Of a DNA stretch of 64,000 bases, positions 43,663 to 53,322 are shown piece after piece (within the stretch, counting starts at the first letter, position 1; each line of letters begins with the position of its first letter). The notes beneath the pieces are model-generated. The model saw only the letters and a list, made by a program, of their open reading frames with translations, was not told where the DNA came from and made no database searches. A program made the translations under genes and the position numbers. The stretch lies in assembly GCA_013388525.1 (NCBI GenBank), contig JACAFA010000241.1, forward strand, positions 1-64,000. Reading direction: 5' to 3'. The DNA comes from Ignavibacteriaceae bacterium. GTDB lineage: Bacteria > Bacteroidota > Ignavibacteria > Ignavibacteriales > Ignavibacteriaceae.

Positions 43663-46600
43663 ATGAAAATAAAAATAAAATACAGTTATAAATTGTTGCT
43701 TTTATTTCTAATTGCAGCATTTATGGCTTTCGGTTTTTTAGGAGACGACACTAATGGTGTTCGTCCTCCTAAATTGCTTTATAAAACAACCAGCACTCAG
43801 GAATCCGGGAAGCAGGGAGATGCTTACAGAATGTGGGTAAATAATATTAACTTACCATTAAACAGTAAGGGGACCATTGCGGATGTAGAAATGTTTAACC
43901 CTGAAAATGGTTTGACTCAGGCCGGGGGAAGATTTGCTGGACATGTATTTCTTTTTTCTTCTGGTTTTTTCTTAAGTGGTAACCGTAACGGTCAACCTTG
44001 GGCTAACGCATGCGCTTCTGCAACACTTGTAGAAGATTACGTACCGGGTACAGTTGGGAACTCCTATGACCCAAACGCTGTAATGTATGTATTAAATTCC
44101 CAGGATGAACCATTTGGGAAGAGCTGGCAGGATTGGAAAGATGCGGTAGCACTCGGTGCTGATTTTTATGATGGTGATGGTGATGGAGTTTATAACCCAG
44201 TTAATAAAGATAATGATGATCCGCCGGAATGGGATCCAGACGAAGATATGCCCGATCTGATTGGTGATGAAACAGTTTGGTGTGTTTATCACGATGGATT
44301 ACCTATTGCTCAAAGACGATGGTCAGCAGGAAATTTAGAAGTTGGAGTTGAAATCCGACAAACGGTTTTTGCATTTGCTTCTGCTGGTGCTATTGGTAAT
44401 TTAATTTTTGTACGATACAGATTCAAATATGTTGGAATTAATGAAAATGATCCCGATGAATTGACTGATGTATTGTTTGGAGTGTGGGCCGATCCTGATG
44501 TAGGCGATCATACTGATGACGTTGTAGGCAGTGATATTGAACGCAATTCTGGTTACACCTATAATCGAACTGTAGACGCACAGTATGGTTCGCAGGTTCC
44601 TTGCTTTATGATAGACTTTTTCTCTGGTCCACGGGTGTACATTGACGGTGAAACATTCATTGATGACAATGATAATGGTATTTGGGATGAAGGCGAAGCA
44701 TCCTTTGATACAGCTTATTCAGTAAGAGGACAATTAAAGGGTATTGCTAAATTTCCGGGCGCAAAAAACTTGCCTATATCCTCATTTGTAGAATATATAA
44801 ATGGAGATCAGAACTTAAACGATCCTAATACAAAAGAGGAAGCACGTTTTTATATGGAAGGAAAAACCCGTCAAGGTGATATCCCGGATCCATGCACTTG
44901 GCCTTATGGCAATCCTCTTAATTTTCCGGGTTGTGATACTACAGATGCCAGGTTTTGGTTTTCAGGTGACCCTGTAACTGGAACCGGCTGGTTATGCGCT
45001 AATCAGGTAGATCAGCGCCAGATGACCAACACTGGTCCTTTTTTATTAAAGAAAAACCAGGAGAATGAAATAGTTGTTGCGTATGTTGTTGGCAAAGGTT
45101 CAAGTCCGCTTGATGGCATAACAAAAGCCCGTGCGATTGATGATGGTGCGCAGAATATCTTTGATCTAAATTTCCTCGCACCTACTCCGCCGCCTGCTCC
45201 TCAATTTTCTCTATCTTCAAGTGATGAGTTTATTGATATACTTTGGGAAACAAACAAACAGGTAACTTACACAAGCCAAACTCCTACCTGGGATTTAAAG
45301 TTTGAGGGTTATCGTGTGTGGGCTTTTAAAACCAACGTTGCAGAAGATTTTGTTCAAGGACAGGAAAATTCAGTTTTGATAGCAACTTATGATTTGAATA
45401 ATTATATTCATAACGTCTATAAGGAAAATTCTGAGACAGGCGGTATTGAAATTCTTTATCCAATGTCTCCAGAAGAAAATCAATTAGATTATAATATTTT
45501 TGCAGATCCTGCTACTGGCAGGTTAAGGATGAGAATTTTCAATGATCCTTTCGATGCTGGTCAAAAAGTCGTAAAAGGTAGACCGTATTATTTTGCTATT
45601 ACAAGTTATGCCTTAAATTATGGTGCTCTTGTATATAAAGATGATCCAACCAAACCGATCGGTACAATAGGTGATTATTATCTAAGTGCTTTTGCTTTTG
45701 CACAGGAAGCTGAAAATATTCGATCAATCAAATCCATTGTGGTTGGTCAGGATGCCCTAAATCCCCCGGTATCTGTGCAACCCGCAAATAAATTCTCTGG
45801 CGCCTCTTTAGGTAGAGTTGGATATGATGTAATAAACAATGAAGAACTGACCGGGGATACCTATGAGGTTAGTTTTTTCAAAAATACTGCCTCGATTCCC
45901 TATTCAATGTTCTGGAGACTTAAAAATATCAATACAGGAGAGGTACTTCAGGATTCATCATTGTCTTATTCGTATGGACTGCCCGATGTTAATCAAAAAA
46001 CAACTGAGGGTTTTATAACAAAAGTTGAATCCCAGAATGCTGCGATTGATACTATTGCTTATTCTCCTTCAAGTGGTGCCTGGTATGCAAGCATTGGCAG
46101 TACTGCTGATTCAACTGCAGGCAGAGGAATCTGGTATGTTGGTAAAGATTTAATTCCAACTGGTGATCTTCCTGAACCATTCAAATCTGCAAATCCAAGA
46201 AGCACAGTTCTTACATCTGATAAATTGCGCAGAGTTGAGTTGAGGTTTGGTCCTGATAATTTTGGAAAGGCTTACAGATACATTAATGGCTATGTTGGCA
46301 CACCTGCAACTAACTTTTATCCGTACGCTGAAAGAATAACATCAACCGATACAACAAATAAAGGTGTTATTGGAATGTGGAATGAAATAACCAACAGGGC
46401 TATGGGCTTTGTAGATGTTCCGTTCCAGGCATGGGTTGTTGATGAACAATATGATCAGGAATATCAATTAGCTGTTGGATTCATTGAAGCCAGAAAATAT
46501 TCCAGGTACGCTCAGGGAAATCCGGATGGTAAATGGGATCCCGGAACATCAATCAGGGAAACTGGTGAGATGATAGTGATCTTTAATAGTCCCTACGATC

Positions 46601-47274
46601 CTACAGGCAGCCAGATCGAATTGACTGGTGGTGAATTCCAAACGGGTAGTGGACCTGTTACCCGCTGGGCTGATCTTGTTAGGATAGGTGCTAATATTCC
46701 GGTTATACCACCTGATGCTGTTGGCATATCAGAAGAACAAAAGGCAATTTTTGCTTCCCCCTGGTTAAATACGATGTACCTTGTCGGATTGGAAAGGAAA
46801 AATGCAACAGTATGGTTTACACCGGGAGATGTACTTACAATTCCACTGGCTGTTTACCCTTATACTGCTGCTGACTCTTATCAATTTAAAACTCTGAAAG
46901 GAACTACTCTTTCAGAAGACCAAGAGCGTGCTCTTTGGGAAAAAGTAAATGTTTATCCAAATCCTCTATTTGGTTATAATACTTTAACGAACTATTACAC
47001 CAATACTCCGGATGAGCCATTTGTGACATTTACTAATTTACCCGAAGATATAACAGTAAAAATTTACTCTCTTTCTGGTACACTTTTAAGAACCCTCGGA
47101 ACAGAAGATAAGTCTGAACCCACATCACCTTTCTTAAACTGGAATTTACAGAATGAATCCGGAATTAGAGTAGCATCGGGTATGTATCTTGCTATCATAT
47201 CCTCACCAAAATATGGTGATAAAGTGTTAAAATTTGCAATAATAATGCCTCAGAAGCAAATTCAGAGGTTTTAA
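43663..47274 (+). CDS. Large exported protein with calcium-binding-like motifs and T9SS-type C-terminus
   Basis: I do not recognise a named family for the body of this 1203-residue protein. It has a signal-like N-terminus (basic residues, then hydrophobic about 12-27). Two aspartate-rich stretches resemble EF-hand or thrombospondin type 3 calcium loops: DGDGDGVYNPVNKDNDD at about 169-186 and DDNDNGIWDEGE near 332. The last 90 residues hold a VYPNP motif, a VKIYSLSGTLLRTL strand, SGMYLAII and a basic tail, fitting a T9SS sorting domain. It lies between the TonB-receptor-like gene and the PorV-like gene and probably works with them at the cell surface. Confidence 0.82.
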   Translation: MKIKIKYSYKLLLLFLIAAFMAFGFLGDDTNGVRPPKLLYKTTSTQESGKQGDAYRMWVNNINLPLNSKGTIADVEMFNPENGLTQAGGRFAGHVFLFSSGFFLSGNRNGQPWANACASATLVEDYVPGTVGNSYDPNAVMYVLNSQDEPFGKSWQDWKDAVALGADFYDGDGDGVYNPVNKDNDDPPEWDPDEDMPDLIGDETVWCVYHDGLPIAQRRWSAGNLEVGVEIRQTVFAFASAGAIGNLIFVRYRFKYVGINENDPDELTDVLFGVWADPDVGDHTDDVVGSDIERNSGYTYNRTVDAQYGSQVPCFMIDFFSGPRVYIDGETFIDDNDNGIWDEGEASFDTAYSVRGQLKGIAKFPGAKNLPISSFVEYINGDQNLNDPNTKEEARFYMEGKTRQGDIPDPCTWPYGNPLNFPGCDTTDARFWFSGDPVTGTGWLCANQVDQRQMTNTGPFLLKKNQENEIVVAYVVGKGSSPLDGITKARAIDDGAQNIFDLNFLAPTPPPAPQFSLSSSDEFIDILWETNKQVTYTSQTPTWDLKFEGYRVWAFKTNVAEDFVQGQENSVLIATYDLNNYIHNVYKENSETGGIEILYPMSPEENQLDYNIFADPATGRLRMRIFNDPFDAGQKVVKGRPYYFAITSYALNYGALVYKDDPTKPIGTIGDYYLSAFAFAQEAENIRSIKSIVVGQDALNPPVSVQPANKFSGASLGRVGYDVINNEELTGDTYEVSFFKNTASIPYSMFWRLKNINTGEVLQDSSLSYSYGLPDVNQKTTEGFITKVESQNAAIDTIAYSPSSGAWYASIGSTADSTAGRGIWYVGKDLIPTGDLPEPFKSANPRSTVLTSDKLRRVELRFGPDNFGKAYRYINGYVGTPATNFYPYAERITSTDTTNKGVIGMWNEITNRAMGFVDVPFQAWVVDEQYDQEYQLAVGFIEARKYSRYAQGNPDGKWDPGTSIRETGEMIVIFNSPYDPTGSQIELTGGEFQTGSGPVTRWADLVRIGANIPVIPPDAVGISEEQKAIFASPWLNTMYLVGLERKNATVWFTPGDVLTIPLAVYPYTAADSYQFKTLKGTTLSEDQERALWEKVNVYPNPLFGYNTLTNYYTNTPDEPFVTFTNLPEDITVKIYSLSGTLLRTLGTEDKSEPTSPFLNWNLQNESGIRVASGMYLAIISSPKYGDKVLKFAIIMPQKQIQRF

Positions 47275-47286
47275 AGTAATAAAGAT

Positions 47287-47338
47287 TGGCAGGTATGGAA
47301 AAAAATGCTTACCTGCCAGCTATTTTAAGTTAAAATAG
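47287..47338. repeat. Two adjacent dyads between the 1203-aa gene and the PorV-like gene
   Basis: A 9-bp perfect stem (TGGCAGGTA at 47287-47295, TACCTGCCA at 47310-47318) is followed directly by a 19-base near-perfect palindrome (CTATTTTAAGTTAAAATAG, 47320-47338). The second abuts the GTGGAG ribosome site of the next gene. The first could be a terminator or processing hairpin, the second an operator. Confidence 0.6.
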
Positions 47339-47351
47339 TGGAGTTTATCAA

Positions 47352-48365
47352 ATGAAAAAAATAATACTGTTAATAATCTTAATAGCAACTTTATCTTATG
47401 CAGGTGATGTTGCTAGAAAAGGCACAACAGGAGCTGAAGAATTATTAATTCCTGTTGGTGCCAGAGGAATCGCAACGGGAGGAGCCTTCCTTGCAAATAT
47501 CAATGGTCTTGAGTCAATATTTTACAATCCTGCTGGATTGGATGTCAACCCGCAAACTGAAGCGATGTTTAGTTATGTTAGCTACCTTGCTGACATTAAT
47601 ATATCTTATTTTGCAGTAGGTACAAGCTTGGGTGATATTGGATCAATAGGAATTGATCTTAAATCATTAGACTTTGGTGATATCCCCGTTACCACTGAAA
47701 ACTTTCCAGACGGAACCGGTGAAACATATTCGCCATCATTTTTAACTTTAGGGATAACTTATTCTAAAGTGTTAACAGATAGAATTTCAGTTGGAACTAA
47801 TTTCAAGCTAATATCTGAAAACATACAGAATACAAATGCAACCGGTTTTGCTTTGGATGCTGGTGTTCAATATCGCTTTTCTGAGCAACTGATGATTGGC
47901 GCAGCCGTGAAAAACATTGGTTCAAATATGGAATTTTCAGGACAAGATCTTACATCCCGAACAACTATACCTGGAACTATTCCGGGTGCCACTTCTGGTA
48001 GTTATCAAATAGTTACTGAAAGTTTCCAGGTACCCAGTTTTTTCCAACTTAGCATGACATATGCATTTGAATTTAACGAACAGAATAATCTTTTATTAGG
48101 TGGTGCTTATACTGCTAATAATAACTTTGAGGATATAGGTAACTTAGGTCTTGAGTATGGTTTTATGAATAATTTTTTCGTGAGAGGTGGTTATAACTTT
48201 CTATTCGAAAATTCAAGCGAATACATTTATGGTTTAACTTTCGGAGCCGGTTTGGATTACAAAATTGGCGGTGAAGTTGGATTTGTATTTGACTATGCGT
48301 TTAGAGATGTTAAAGATTTTCCGACTGCAAACCACGTGTTTACTGTTAAACTTAGTTTTCAATAA
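47352..48365 (+). CDS. PorV/PorQ family outer-membrane protein
   Basis: A 337-residue outer-membrane beta-barrel of the FadL-like PorV/PorQ (UPF0164) group. In T9SS bacteria PorV shuttles cargo from the translocon to the attachment complex. A short signal peptide (about 1-17, ending SYA) precedes the family signature GAEELLIPVGARGIATGGAF and the SIFYNPAGLD motif, and the chain ends in TVKLSFQ. Many such genomes carry several paralogues, each next to a cargo gene, so this copy may be dedicated to the upstream 1203-residue protein. Confidence 0.88.
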   Translation: MKKIILLIILIATLSYAGDVARKGTTGAEELLIPVGARGIATGGAFLANINGLESIFYNPAGLDVNPQTEAMFSYVSYLADINISYFAVGTSLGDIGSIGIDLKSLDFGDIPVTTENFPDGTGETYSPSFLTLGITYSKVLTDRISVGTNFKLISENIQNTNATGFALDAGVQYRFSEQLMIGAAVKNIGSNMEFSGQDLTSRTTIPGTIPGATSGSYQIVTESFQVPSFFQLSMTYAFEFNEQNNLLLGGAYTANNNFEDIGNLGLEYGFMNNFFVRGGYNFLFENSSEYIYGLTFGAGLDYKIGGEVGFVFDYAFRDVKDFPTANHVFTVKLSFQ

Positions 48366-48383
48366 GTTATCGGGTTAGTTATT

Positions 48384-48421
48384 AAAGCGTCTGTTGATTT
48401 TTCAATGGACGCTTTTTTATT
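48384..48421 (+). terminator. Intrinsic terminator after the PorV-like gene
   Basis: AAAGCGTC (48384-48391) pairs perfectly with GACGCTTT (48408-48415), and TTTATTTTA follows. It closes the receptor/1203-aa/PorV transcript. Confidence 0.85.
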
Positions 48422-48454
48422 TTATTTCTTAAGTATAAACGTTTTAAAATTGTA

Positions 48455-49822
48455 ATGAATAAATTTTTTTTAAGTTTATTATTTATATTCTGTTTTACTA
48501 TTTCCTTCCCTCAAAAAATTAATTTTGAATTCGACTATGCCCAGTTTGGCTATGATTCGCTTTCAAATTATGTTGAATTTTATTATGCATTTAATCAACT
48601 CGGGCTGACTTATGTTGATACCGATACTTCTGACTTTGTTCAGGGTTTGCTTCAAATAGAAATTGTCGACTCTGCAACTGGTAATAGTATTATCGACAAA
48701 CACTGGATGATAACTAATGTTATTAACGACAGTTCAAATACTGACCGGAGTCTTATTGGTCTGGTTGGTTTTATAATTGATAAAGGAGCTTATATAATTA
48801 ATATAACGGGAGCGGACGTTAATAATCCTCTGAATAAAAAAACTATTACAGAAAAAATAGTTATTAAACCTTTTCTTAATTCACGTTCGGCATTAAGTGA
48901 TGTACAGCTTGCTTCAAACATAATTCCTAACAGTGATGATACTACTTCAATTTTTTATAAAAATACTTATGAGGTAACACCTCTTCCTGCATCGGTCAGC
49001 GGTGAAATGCAACCGGTTATGTTTTATTATACTGAATTGTATAATCTTCAGACCGGGGATTCAAATGCGCTTATGCGTCTTGATGAAATGGTTTACAACA
49101 GCAGAGGGCAGCTTGTAAGTTCAAAATCAAAAAAAATTAATAAGTCTGTTAATACAAGAGTTGAAGTTGGAATTGTTAAGGCATTTAAACTTCCTACTGA
49201 TACTTATACTCTTCGTCTGAACCTCATAGACAGCGTTGCCAATTACGGGGTTTCCTCAACTAAAAGATTTTTTGTTTATAATCCCTCAATTGTACCTGCA
49301 GATACATTTCAAACAACCGTTTCACCTGTTTTGAGTACAACTTTTGGAATTATGTCTGAAGAGGAAATAGATGATTTATTTAATAAATCGAAATACATTG
49401 CAACATCTCCTGAGATAGATAAGTACAATGCACTATCAACCGAAGAAGCAAAAAGAGAATTTATTTATAATTTCTGGAAAGCCCGTGATGAAAATCCTTC
49501 CGATGACCGAAATGAGTATTATCTTGGTTACATTAAGCGTGTAAGTGAGAGTAATGCAAGATTCTCAGCTCTTGGTAAACAAGGCTGGAAAACTGATCGT
49601 GGAAGAGTTCTAATCGTTTACGGTGAACCATCCGAGATTCAACGCTATCCAAATCAAACAGATGCCAGACCATACGAGATATGGAGATATGAAAGTATAG
49701 AGGGAGGGGTAGAATTTATTTTTGGTGATCTTACCGGCTTTAATGATTACCAGTTGCTCCATTCAACTAAGAGAGGTGAGTTGAGAGATGATTACTGGAC
49801 GCGAAGAATAGCTATCCAATAA
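48455..49822 (+). CDS. GWxTD-domain exported protein
   Basis: A 455-residue protein with a signal peptide (about 1-19) and a C-terminal GWxTD domain, named after the motif seen here as GKQGWKTDRGRVLIVYGEP (about 370-388) and followed by YEIWRY and FNDYQLLHS. The helical part before it (MSEEEIDDLFNKSKYIAT, FIYNFWKARDENPSDDRNEY) belongs to the same domain. GWxTD proteins occur in Bacteroidota, Acidobacteriota and relatives and have no firm biochemical function. A periplasmic or outer-membrane role is inferred from the signal and from the envelope genes on both sides. Confidence 0.9.
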   Translation: MNKFFLSLLFIFCFTISFPQKINFEFDYAQFGYDSLSNYVEFYYAFNQLGLTYVDTDTSDFVQGLLQIEIVDSATGNSIIDKHWMITNVINDSSNTDRSLIGLVGFIIDKGAYIINITGADVNNPLNKKTITEKIVIKPFLNSRSALSDVQLASNIIPNSDDTTSIFYKNTYEVTPLPASVSGEMQPVMFYYTELYNLQTGDSNALMRLDEMVYNSRGQLVSSKSKKINKSVNTRVEVGIVKAFKLPTDTYTLRLNLIDSVANYGVSSTKRFFVYNPSIVPADTFQTTVSPVLSTTFGIMSEEEIDDLFNKSKYIATSPEIDKYNALSTEEAKREFIYNFWKARDENPSDDRNEYYLGYIKRVSESNARFSALGKQGWKTDRGRVLIVYGEPSEIQRYPNQTDARPYEIWRYESIEGGVEFIFGDLTGFNDYQLLHSTKRGELRDDYWTRRIAIQ

Positions 49823-49915
49823 TTCCTGCTTATAATTTCATCTGCTTATTAATTCTTCTTCATCAATTTTATTGCTGATCTTTGGTTATTTTTGAATAAT
49901 TATTTTTAATTGTTG

Positions 49916-50785
49916 ATGAAGAACAGAATCGAATATATCCTATTTATTTTATTTAGCTGGTGCTTCAGACTTATTGGTTTAAAACTTTCAAGAAAGTTTG
50001 CAACTATACTGGCATTTCTGTTTTTCTACGTCATCCCGATCAGAAAGAAAGTTGTATTTAATAATCTCAAAATTGCCTTTCCGGAAAATGATATTGGCAC
50101 CAACAAAAAATTAGCCTTCAGAATTTATTTAAGCTTTGCAATTACTCTTGTAGAAATTATGTGCCTTCCATTTTTAAGCAAAGAAGAACTAACTAATGCC
50201 GTAGTGTGCAGCAACCCTGAAATGATTGTGAATAAGTTTAATGAAGGAAGGGGTGTAATTTTACTTTCATCTCACTTTGGCAACTGGGAATATATTGCGA
50301 TATCCGTTGCTGTTCAGATTCAGCTTCCTTTTTCCGTTGTTGTGAAGCCTCTGAGAAATCCTCTCGTTTATGAATGGATGAACAGAGCGCGTACAAAGTT
50401 TGGAAATGAAGTCGTCCCGCTGGGAATTTCAATAAGGAAAACTTATCAGACACTTAAAGAAAAGAAAATAGTAGCTATGGTTGCTGATCAGAGAGGTCCA
50501 GCAGAAGGTGTAAGAGTTGATTTCTTTGGTAAAAAAGTTTCTGTGTATTCAGGTCCTGCTGCACTTGCGCTAAAGACCGGTGCGCCTCTTATTTGTGGAA
50601 TAGCAATAAGAGATAAAGATTATAAATATAAAACGGAACTGGTGGAAATCTCAAAGGATAATCTTCCGGGAAATGAGGAAGAAAAAATTCTTGTAATAAG
50701 TCAAAGATATACTTCCTATCAGGAAAAAGTAATCCGTGAACATCCCGAGCAATGGTTATGGATGCATAAAAGATGGAAATATTAA
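49916..50785 (+). CDS. Lysophospholipid/lipid A-type acyltransferase (LpxL/HtrB family)
   Basis: Acyltransferase of about 289 residues anchored in the inner membrane by N-terminal hydrophobic segments (about 5-45). The catalytic HFGNWE motif follows at about 120, with a PLRNPLVYEWMNRAR stretch and ADQRGPAEGVRVDFFGK downstream, as in LpxL/HtrB. It likely adds a secondary acyl chain to lipid A or a related lipid. The ATG at 49916 is preferred to two TTG codons just before it. The heptosyltransferase starts one base after its stop, which supports a lipopolysaccharide role. Confidence 0.92.
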   Translation: MKNRIEYILFILFSWCFRLIGLKLSRKFATILAFLFFYVIPIRKKVVFNNLKIAFPENDIGTNKKLAFRIYLSFAITLVEIMCLPFLSKEELTNAVVCSNPEMIVNKFNEGRGVILLSSHFGNWEYIAISVAVQIQLPFSVVVKPLRNPLVYEWMNRARTKFGNEVVPLGISIRKTYQTLKEKKIVAMVADQRGPAEGVRVDFFGKKVSVYSGPAALALKTGAPLICGIAIRDKDYKYKTELVEISKDNLPGNEEEKILVISQRYTSYQEKVIREHPEQWLWMHKRWKY

Positions 50786-51817
50786 ATGAGTGAGTTAATA
50801 AAAGTACTTGTAATTCAAACTGCATTTCCCGGCGATGCTATTCTGACTCTGCCTTTTATCCAGGAATTAAAAAAGAAAAATCCATTCTTTTTAATTGATG
50901 TTCTGTGCATTCCGGTAACCTCTGAAATATTTGCGGCTTCTCCTTTTGTTAACTCCGTGATTCCATTTGATAAAAAAGGTAAGCAAAGATCTTTTTTTGC
51001 TTTCTTAAAATTTGTGAAAGAACTCAGGTCAAATAAATATGAATTTGTCTATTCACCGCATCGTTCTCTTCGAAGTGCAATTATTTCACTTAATGTTGGT
51101 GCAAAAGAAACTTATGGCTTCGAGAATAGCGCTTTGAAGTTTGCATTCAAACATACGATAAAGTACGACGCTTCATCCCACGAAATAAAAAGAAACCTGG
51201 AGTTTGTTAATGGTGATTATGGTAATGATAAGTGGCGGATTATTCCGGAAATCCAGATATCAGAAGGTTCTAAAAATAAAGTTCAAAAATTTTTTAGAGA
51301 TAAAAAGATTAAGAAATTCATCACAATAGCTCCGGGTTCTATCTGGGAAACAAAAAAATATCCGATAGAATATTTCAGACAAATAATAGATCATTTCATC
51401 AACTTGCATTACCAGATTATAATAATTGGTGGAAGTCAGGATAAAGAATTATGTGAAGCTGTTCGAAGTGAAGATAACGAAAACATAATTATTACAGCAG
51501 GAGATTTTTCGTTTATAGAAACAATTGAATTATTAAAAAGTTCTTCTCTTTTGATTTGCAATGATAGCGCACCAACTCATCTTGGTATGTGTGCGGATAT
51601 TCCTGTTCTTACAATTTATTGCTCAACTATTCCGGAATTTGGATTTTATCCTTACAATCTGAGAAGCGGATATGTCAGTTATGATGAATTGTTCTGTAAA
51701 CCTTGTGGAATACATGGTTACAAAAGTTGTCCTATGGATACTTTTGAGTGCGGAAAATTGCTCGATCCAAAGTTGGTAATTAGTAAAGCAGAAAAATTAT
51801 TATCAGATGGTAGCTGA
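50786..51817 (+). CDS. Lipopolysaccharide heptosyltransferase-like glycosyltransferase (GT9)
   Basis: GT-B protein of 343 residues in glycosyltransferase family 9, which transfers heptose to lipopolysaccharide inner core. The start VLVIQTAFPGDAILTLPFIQEL, the central ITIAPGSIWETKKYP and the LLICNDSAPTHLGM nucleotide-binding motif are all characteristic (WaaF/RfaF-like). It is tightly coupled to the acyltransferase upstream, and its last 11 bases overlap the next gene. ADP-heptose is the expected donor from family knowledge. Confidence 0.92.
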   Translation: MSELIKVLVIQTAFPGDAILTLPFIQELKKKNPFFLIDVLCIPVTSEIFAASPFVNSVIPFDKKGKQRSFFAFLKFVKELRSNKYEFVYSPHRSLRSAIISLNVGAKETYGFENSALKFAFKHTIKYDASSHEIKRNLEFVNGDYGNDKWRIIPEIQISEGSKNKVQKFFRDKKIKKFITIAPGSIWETKKYPIEYFRQIIDHFINLHYQIIIIGGSQDKELCEAVRSEDNENIIITAGDFSFIETIELLKSSSLLICNDSAPTHLGMCADIPVLTIYCSTIPEFGFYPYNLRSGYVSYDELFCKPCGIHGYKSCPMDTFECGKLLDPKLVISKAEKLLSDGS

Positions 51818-52439
51818 TCAAAAAAAAATAATAAATATTGATGAGAATCAGGATTTGGCTTTAAACCTGGCTGCAGAATTATATCAGTCAGGAAAAATCT
51901 TTATTTATCCAACAGACACAATTTATGGAATTGGTGGAAATCCGTTTAATGAGGATGTTGTTAAAAGAATTTCTGAAATCAAAGGCAGGGATTACAAAAA
52001 GCAATTCATCTGGTTGCTTTCTGATTTAGAAAATCTGATGAATTATGTTGATATCATTTACCAAAACCACATTGAATTTCTACGGAAAATCTGGCCGGCT
52101 CCGGTAACAATTATTCTTAGCCTGAACGAGAGAACTCAAAATATAACTAAATACAGCACCATTGCTGCAAGAATTCCTCAGAATGATTTTTGCCTGAAGC
52201 TGCTTATGGAAATTTCCAGACCTCTGGTTTCTACCAGCGTTAACAGAAGCGGAGAAAAACCATTAAACCAAATTGAAGAAATTGTTAAAACATTTTCTCA
52301 TCAGGTTGATGCAATATTTTTTAATTCTGAAAAAGAAGAAAAAAAATTTTCAACAATAATTGATTTAACTTCAGAAAAGCCAAAATTGATAAGAGAAGGC
52401 TCAGTTAAATTTGTAGAATTGTTGCAGAACTTCAGTTAA
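51807..52439 (+). CDS. L-threonylcarbamoyladenylate synthase (Sua5/YrdC/YwlC)
   Basis: A 210-residue YrdC-domain enzyme that makes threonylcarbamoyl-AMP for the t6A37 modification of tRNAs. The motif IYPTDTIYGIGGNP (about residues 32-45) and KGRDYKKQFIWLL (about 60-75) form the substrate pocket, and later SRPLVSTSVNRSGE belongs to the same fold. It lacks the extra C-terminal Sua5 domain. The usual lysine-arginine motif KxR(S/P)xxxP is partly altered here (KGRDYKKQF). It overlaps the heptosyltransferase by 11 bases and precedes the M23 peptidase. Confidence 0.9.
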   Translation: MVADQKKIINIDENQDLALNLAAELYQSGKIFIYPTDTIYGIGGNPFNEDVVKRISEIKGRDYKKQFIWLLSDLENLMNYVDIIYQNHIEFLRKIWPAPVTIILSLNERTQNITKYSTIAARIPQNDFCLKLLMEISRPLVSTSVNRSGEKPLNQIEEIVKTFSHQVDAIFFNSEKEEKKFSTIIDLTSEKPKLIREGSVKFVELLQNFS

Positions 52440-52471
52440 ATTAGTGTAGTTTTTATATCGATTTTATTTAA

Positions 52472-53308
52472 ATGCAAATGTTCAAATACTTTAAAAACCT
52501 TAAAAGCTTTTCAATTATACTTGTTCCCGATGATACTTCGCACGAAGCCAAATCGAAAAAGTTCACTGTAATTAAAATTTCTGTTTTTGCCTTAATCTAT
52601 TCAATCTTAATAGCTGTATTTGGTTATTATTTCTTTAGTATTACAGGTATTGGTAATCAGATTTTACCCGGTAATTATGTTCAGGATGCTGAAGGCTTGG
52701 AAAAGATGAACCAGTTGAACTCAAAAATTATTTTTCTCGCAAAGGAATTACAACTATTAAAGTCATCAAACCAAAAATTAAAATATGCTCTGGCGCTTGG
52801 TGATTCTACTTTGATTGACTCTTTGGGGGTGAACCCGGATTCATTACAAAGAAAGTATAAAACACCCAAAGAAGGTAATATCTTTGGAACTATCATAAAT
52901 TATTTTACCCGACTTTTTTTAAAACAGGATAATCCTATTTTCTTCATTTATCCCGTTAATGGATTTATGAGCAGAAGCTTTGATCCGGAAAGAGGACATT
53001 ATGGGATTGATCTGGTTGTAAAGGATGGAACTCCGGTTTATGCATCTGCAGGTGGATTTGTTGTCTTCTCCGGATACACAAGTAACTATGGACATATAAT
53101 AATTCTAAGTCACGCAAATGGATACCTGAGTATTTACAAGCATTGCTCTGTTATTCTAAAAAAGGAAAGGGATTTTGTAAAGCAGGGAGAATTAATTGCA
53201 TTAAGTGGAAATAGTGGCTTAGCAACTACCGGTCCTCATTTGCATTTTGAAATTTGGCTCAACGGCAAACCAATTGACCCGGAAATTTTATTAATCATCA
53301 GTAAATAA
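52472..53308 (+). CDS. M23 family peptidase (LytM-like), membrane-anchored
   Basis: A 278-residue protein with a short cytoplasmic start, one membrane helix (about 33-55), a coiled-coil-like linker (LEKMNQLNSKIIFLAKELQL) and a C-terminal M23 domain facing the periplasm. The zinc ligands are visible: the GHYGIDL histidine and aspartate (about 170-176) and the HLHFE motif (about 254-258). Intact ligands suggest an active peptidoglycan endopeptidase. The bactofilin gene follows after 14 bases, and such pairs are known to shape cells (for example Helicobacter ccmA with csd genes). Confidence 0.93.
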   Translation: MQMFKYFKNLKSFSIILVPDDTSHEAKSKKFTVIKISVFALIYSILIAVFGYYFFSITGIGNQILPGNYVQDAEGLEKMNQLNSKIIFLAKELQLLKSSNQKLKYALALGDSTLIDSLGVNPDSLQRKYKTPKEGNIFGTIINYFTRLFLKQDNPIFFIYPVNGFMSRSFDPERGHYGIDLVVKDGTPVYASAGGFVVFSGYTSNYGHIIILSHANGYLSIYKHCSVILKKERDFVKQGELIALSGNSGLATTGPHLHFEIWLNGKPIDPEILLIISK

Positions 53309-53322
53309 ATAAGGAGAACAAA

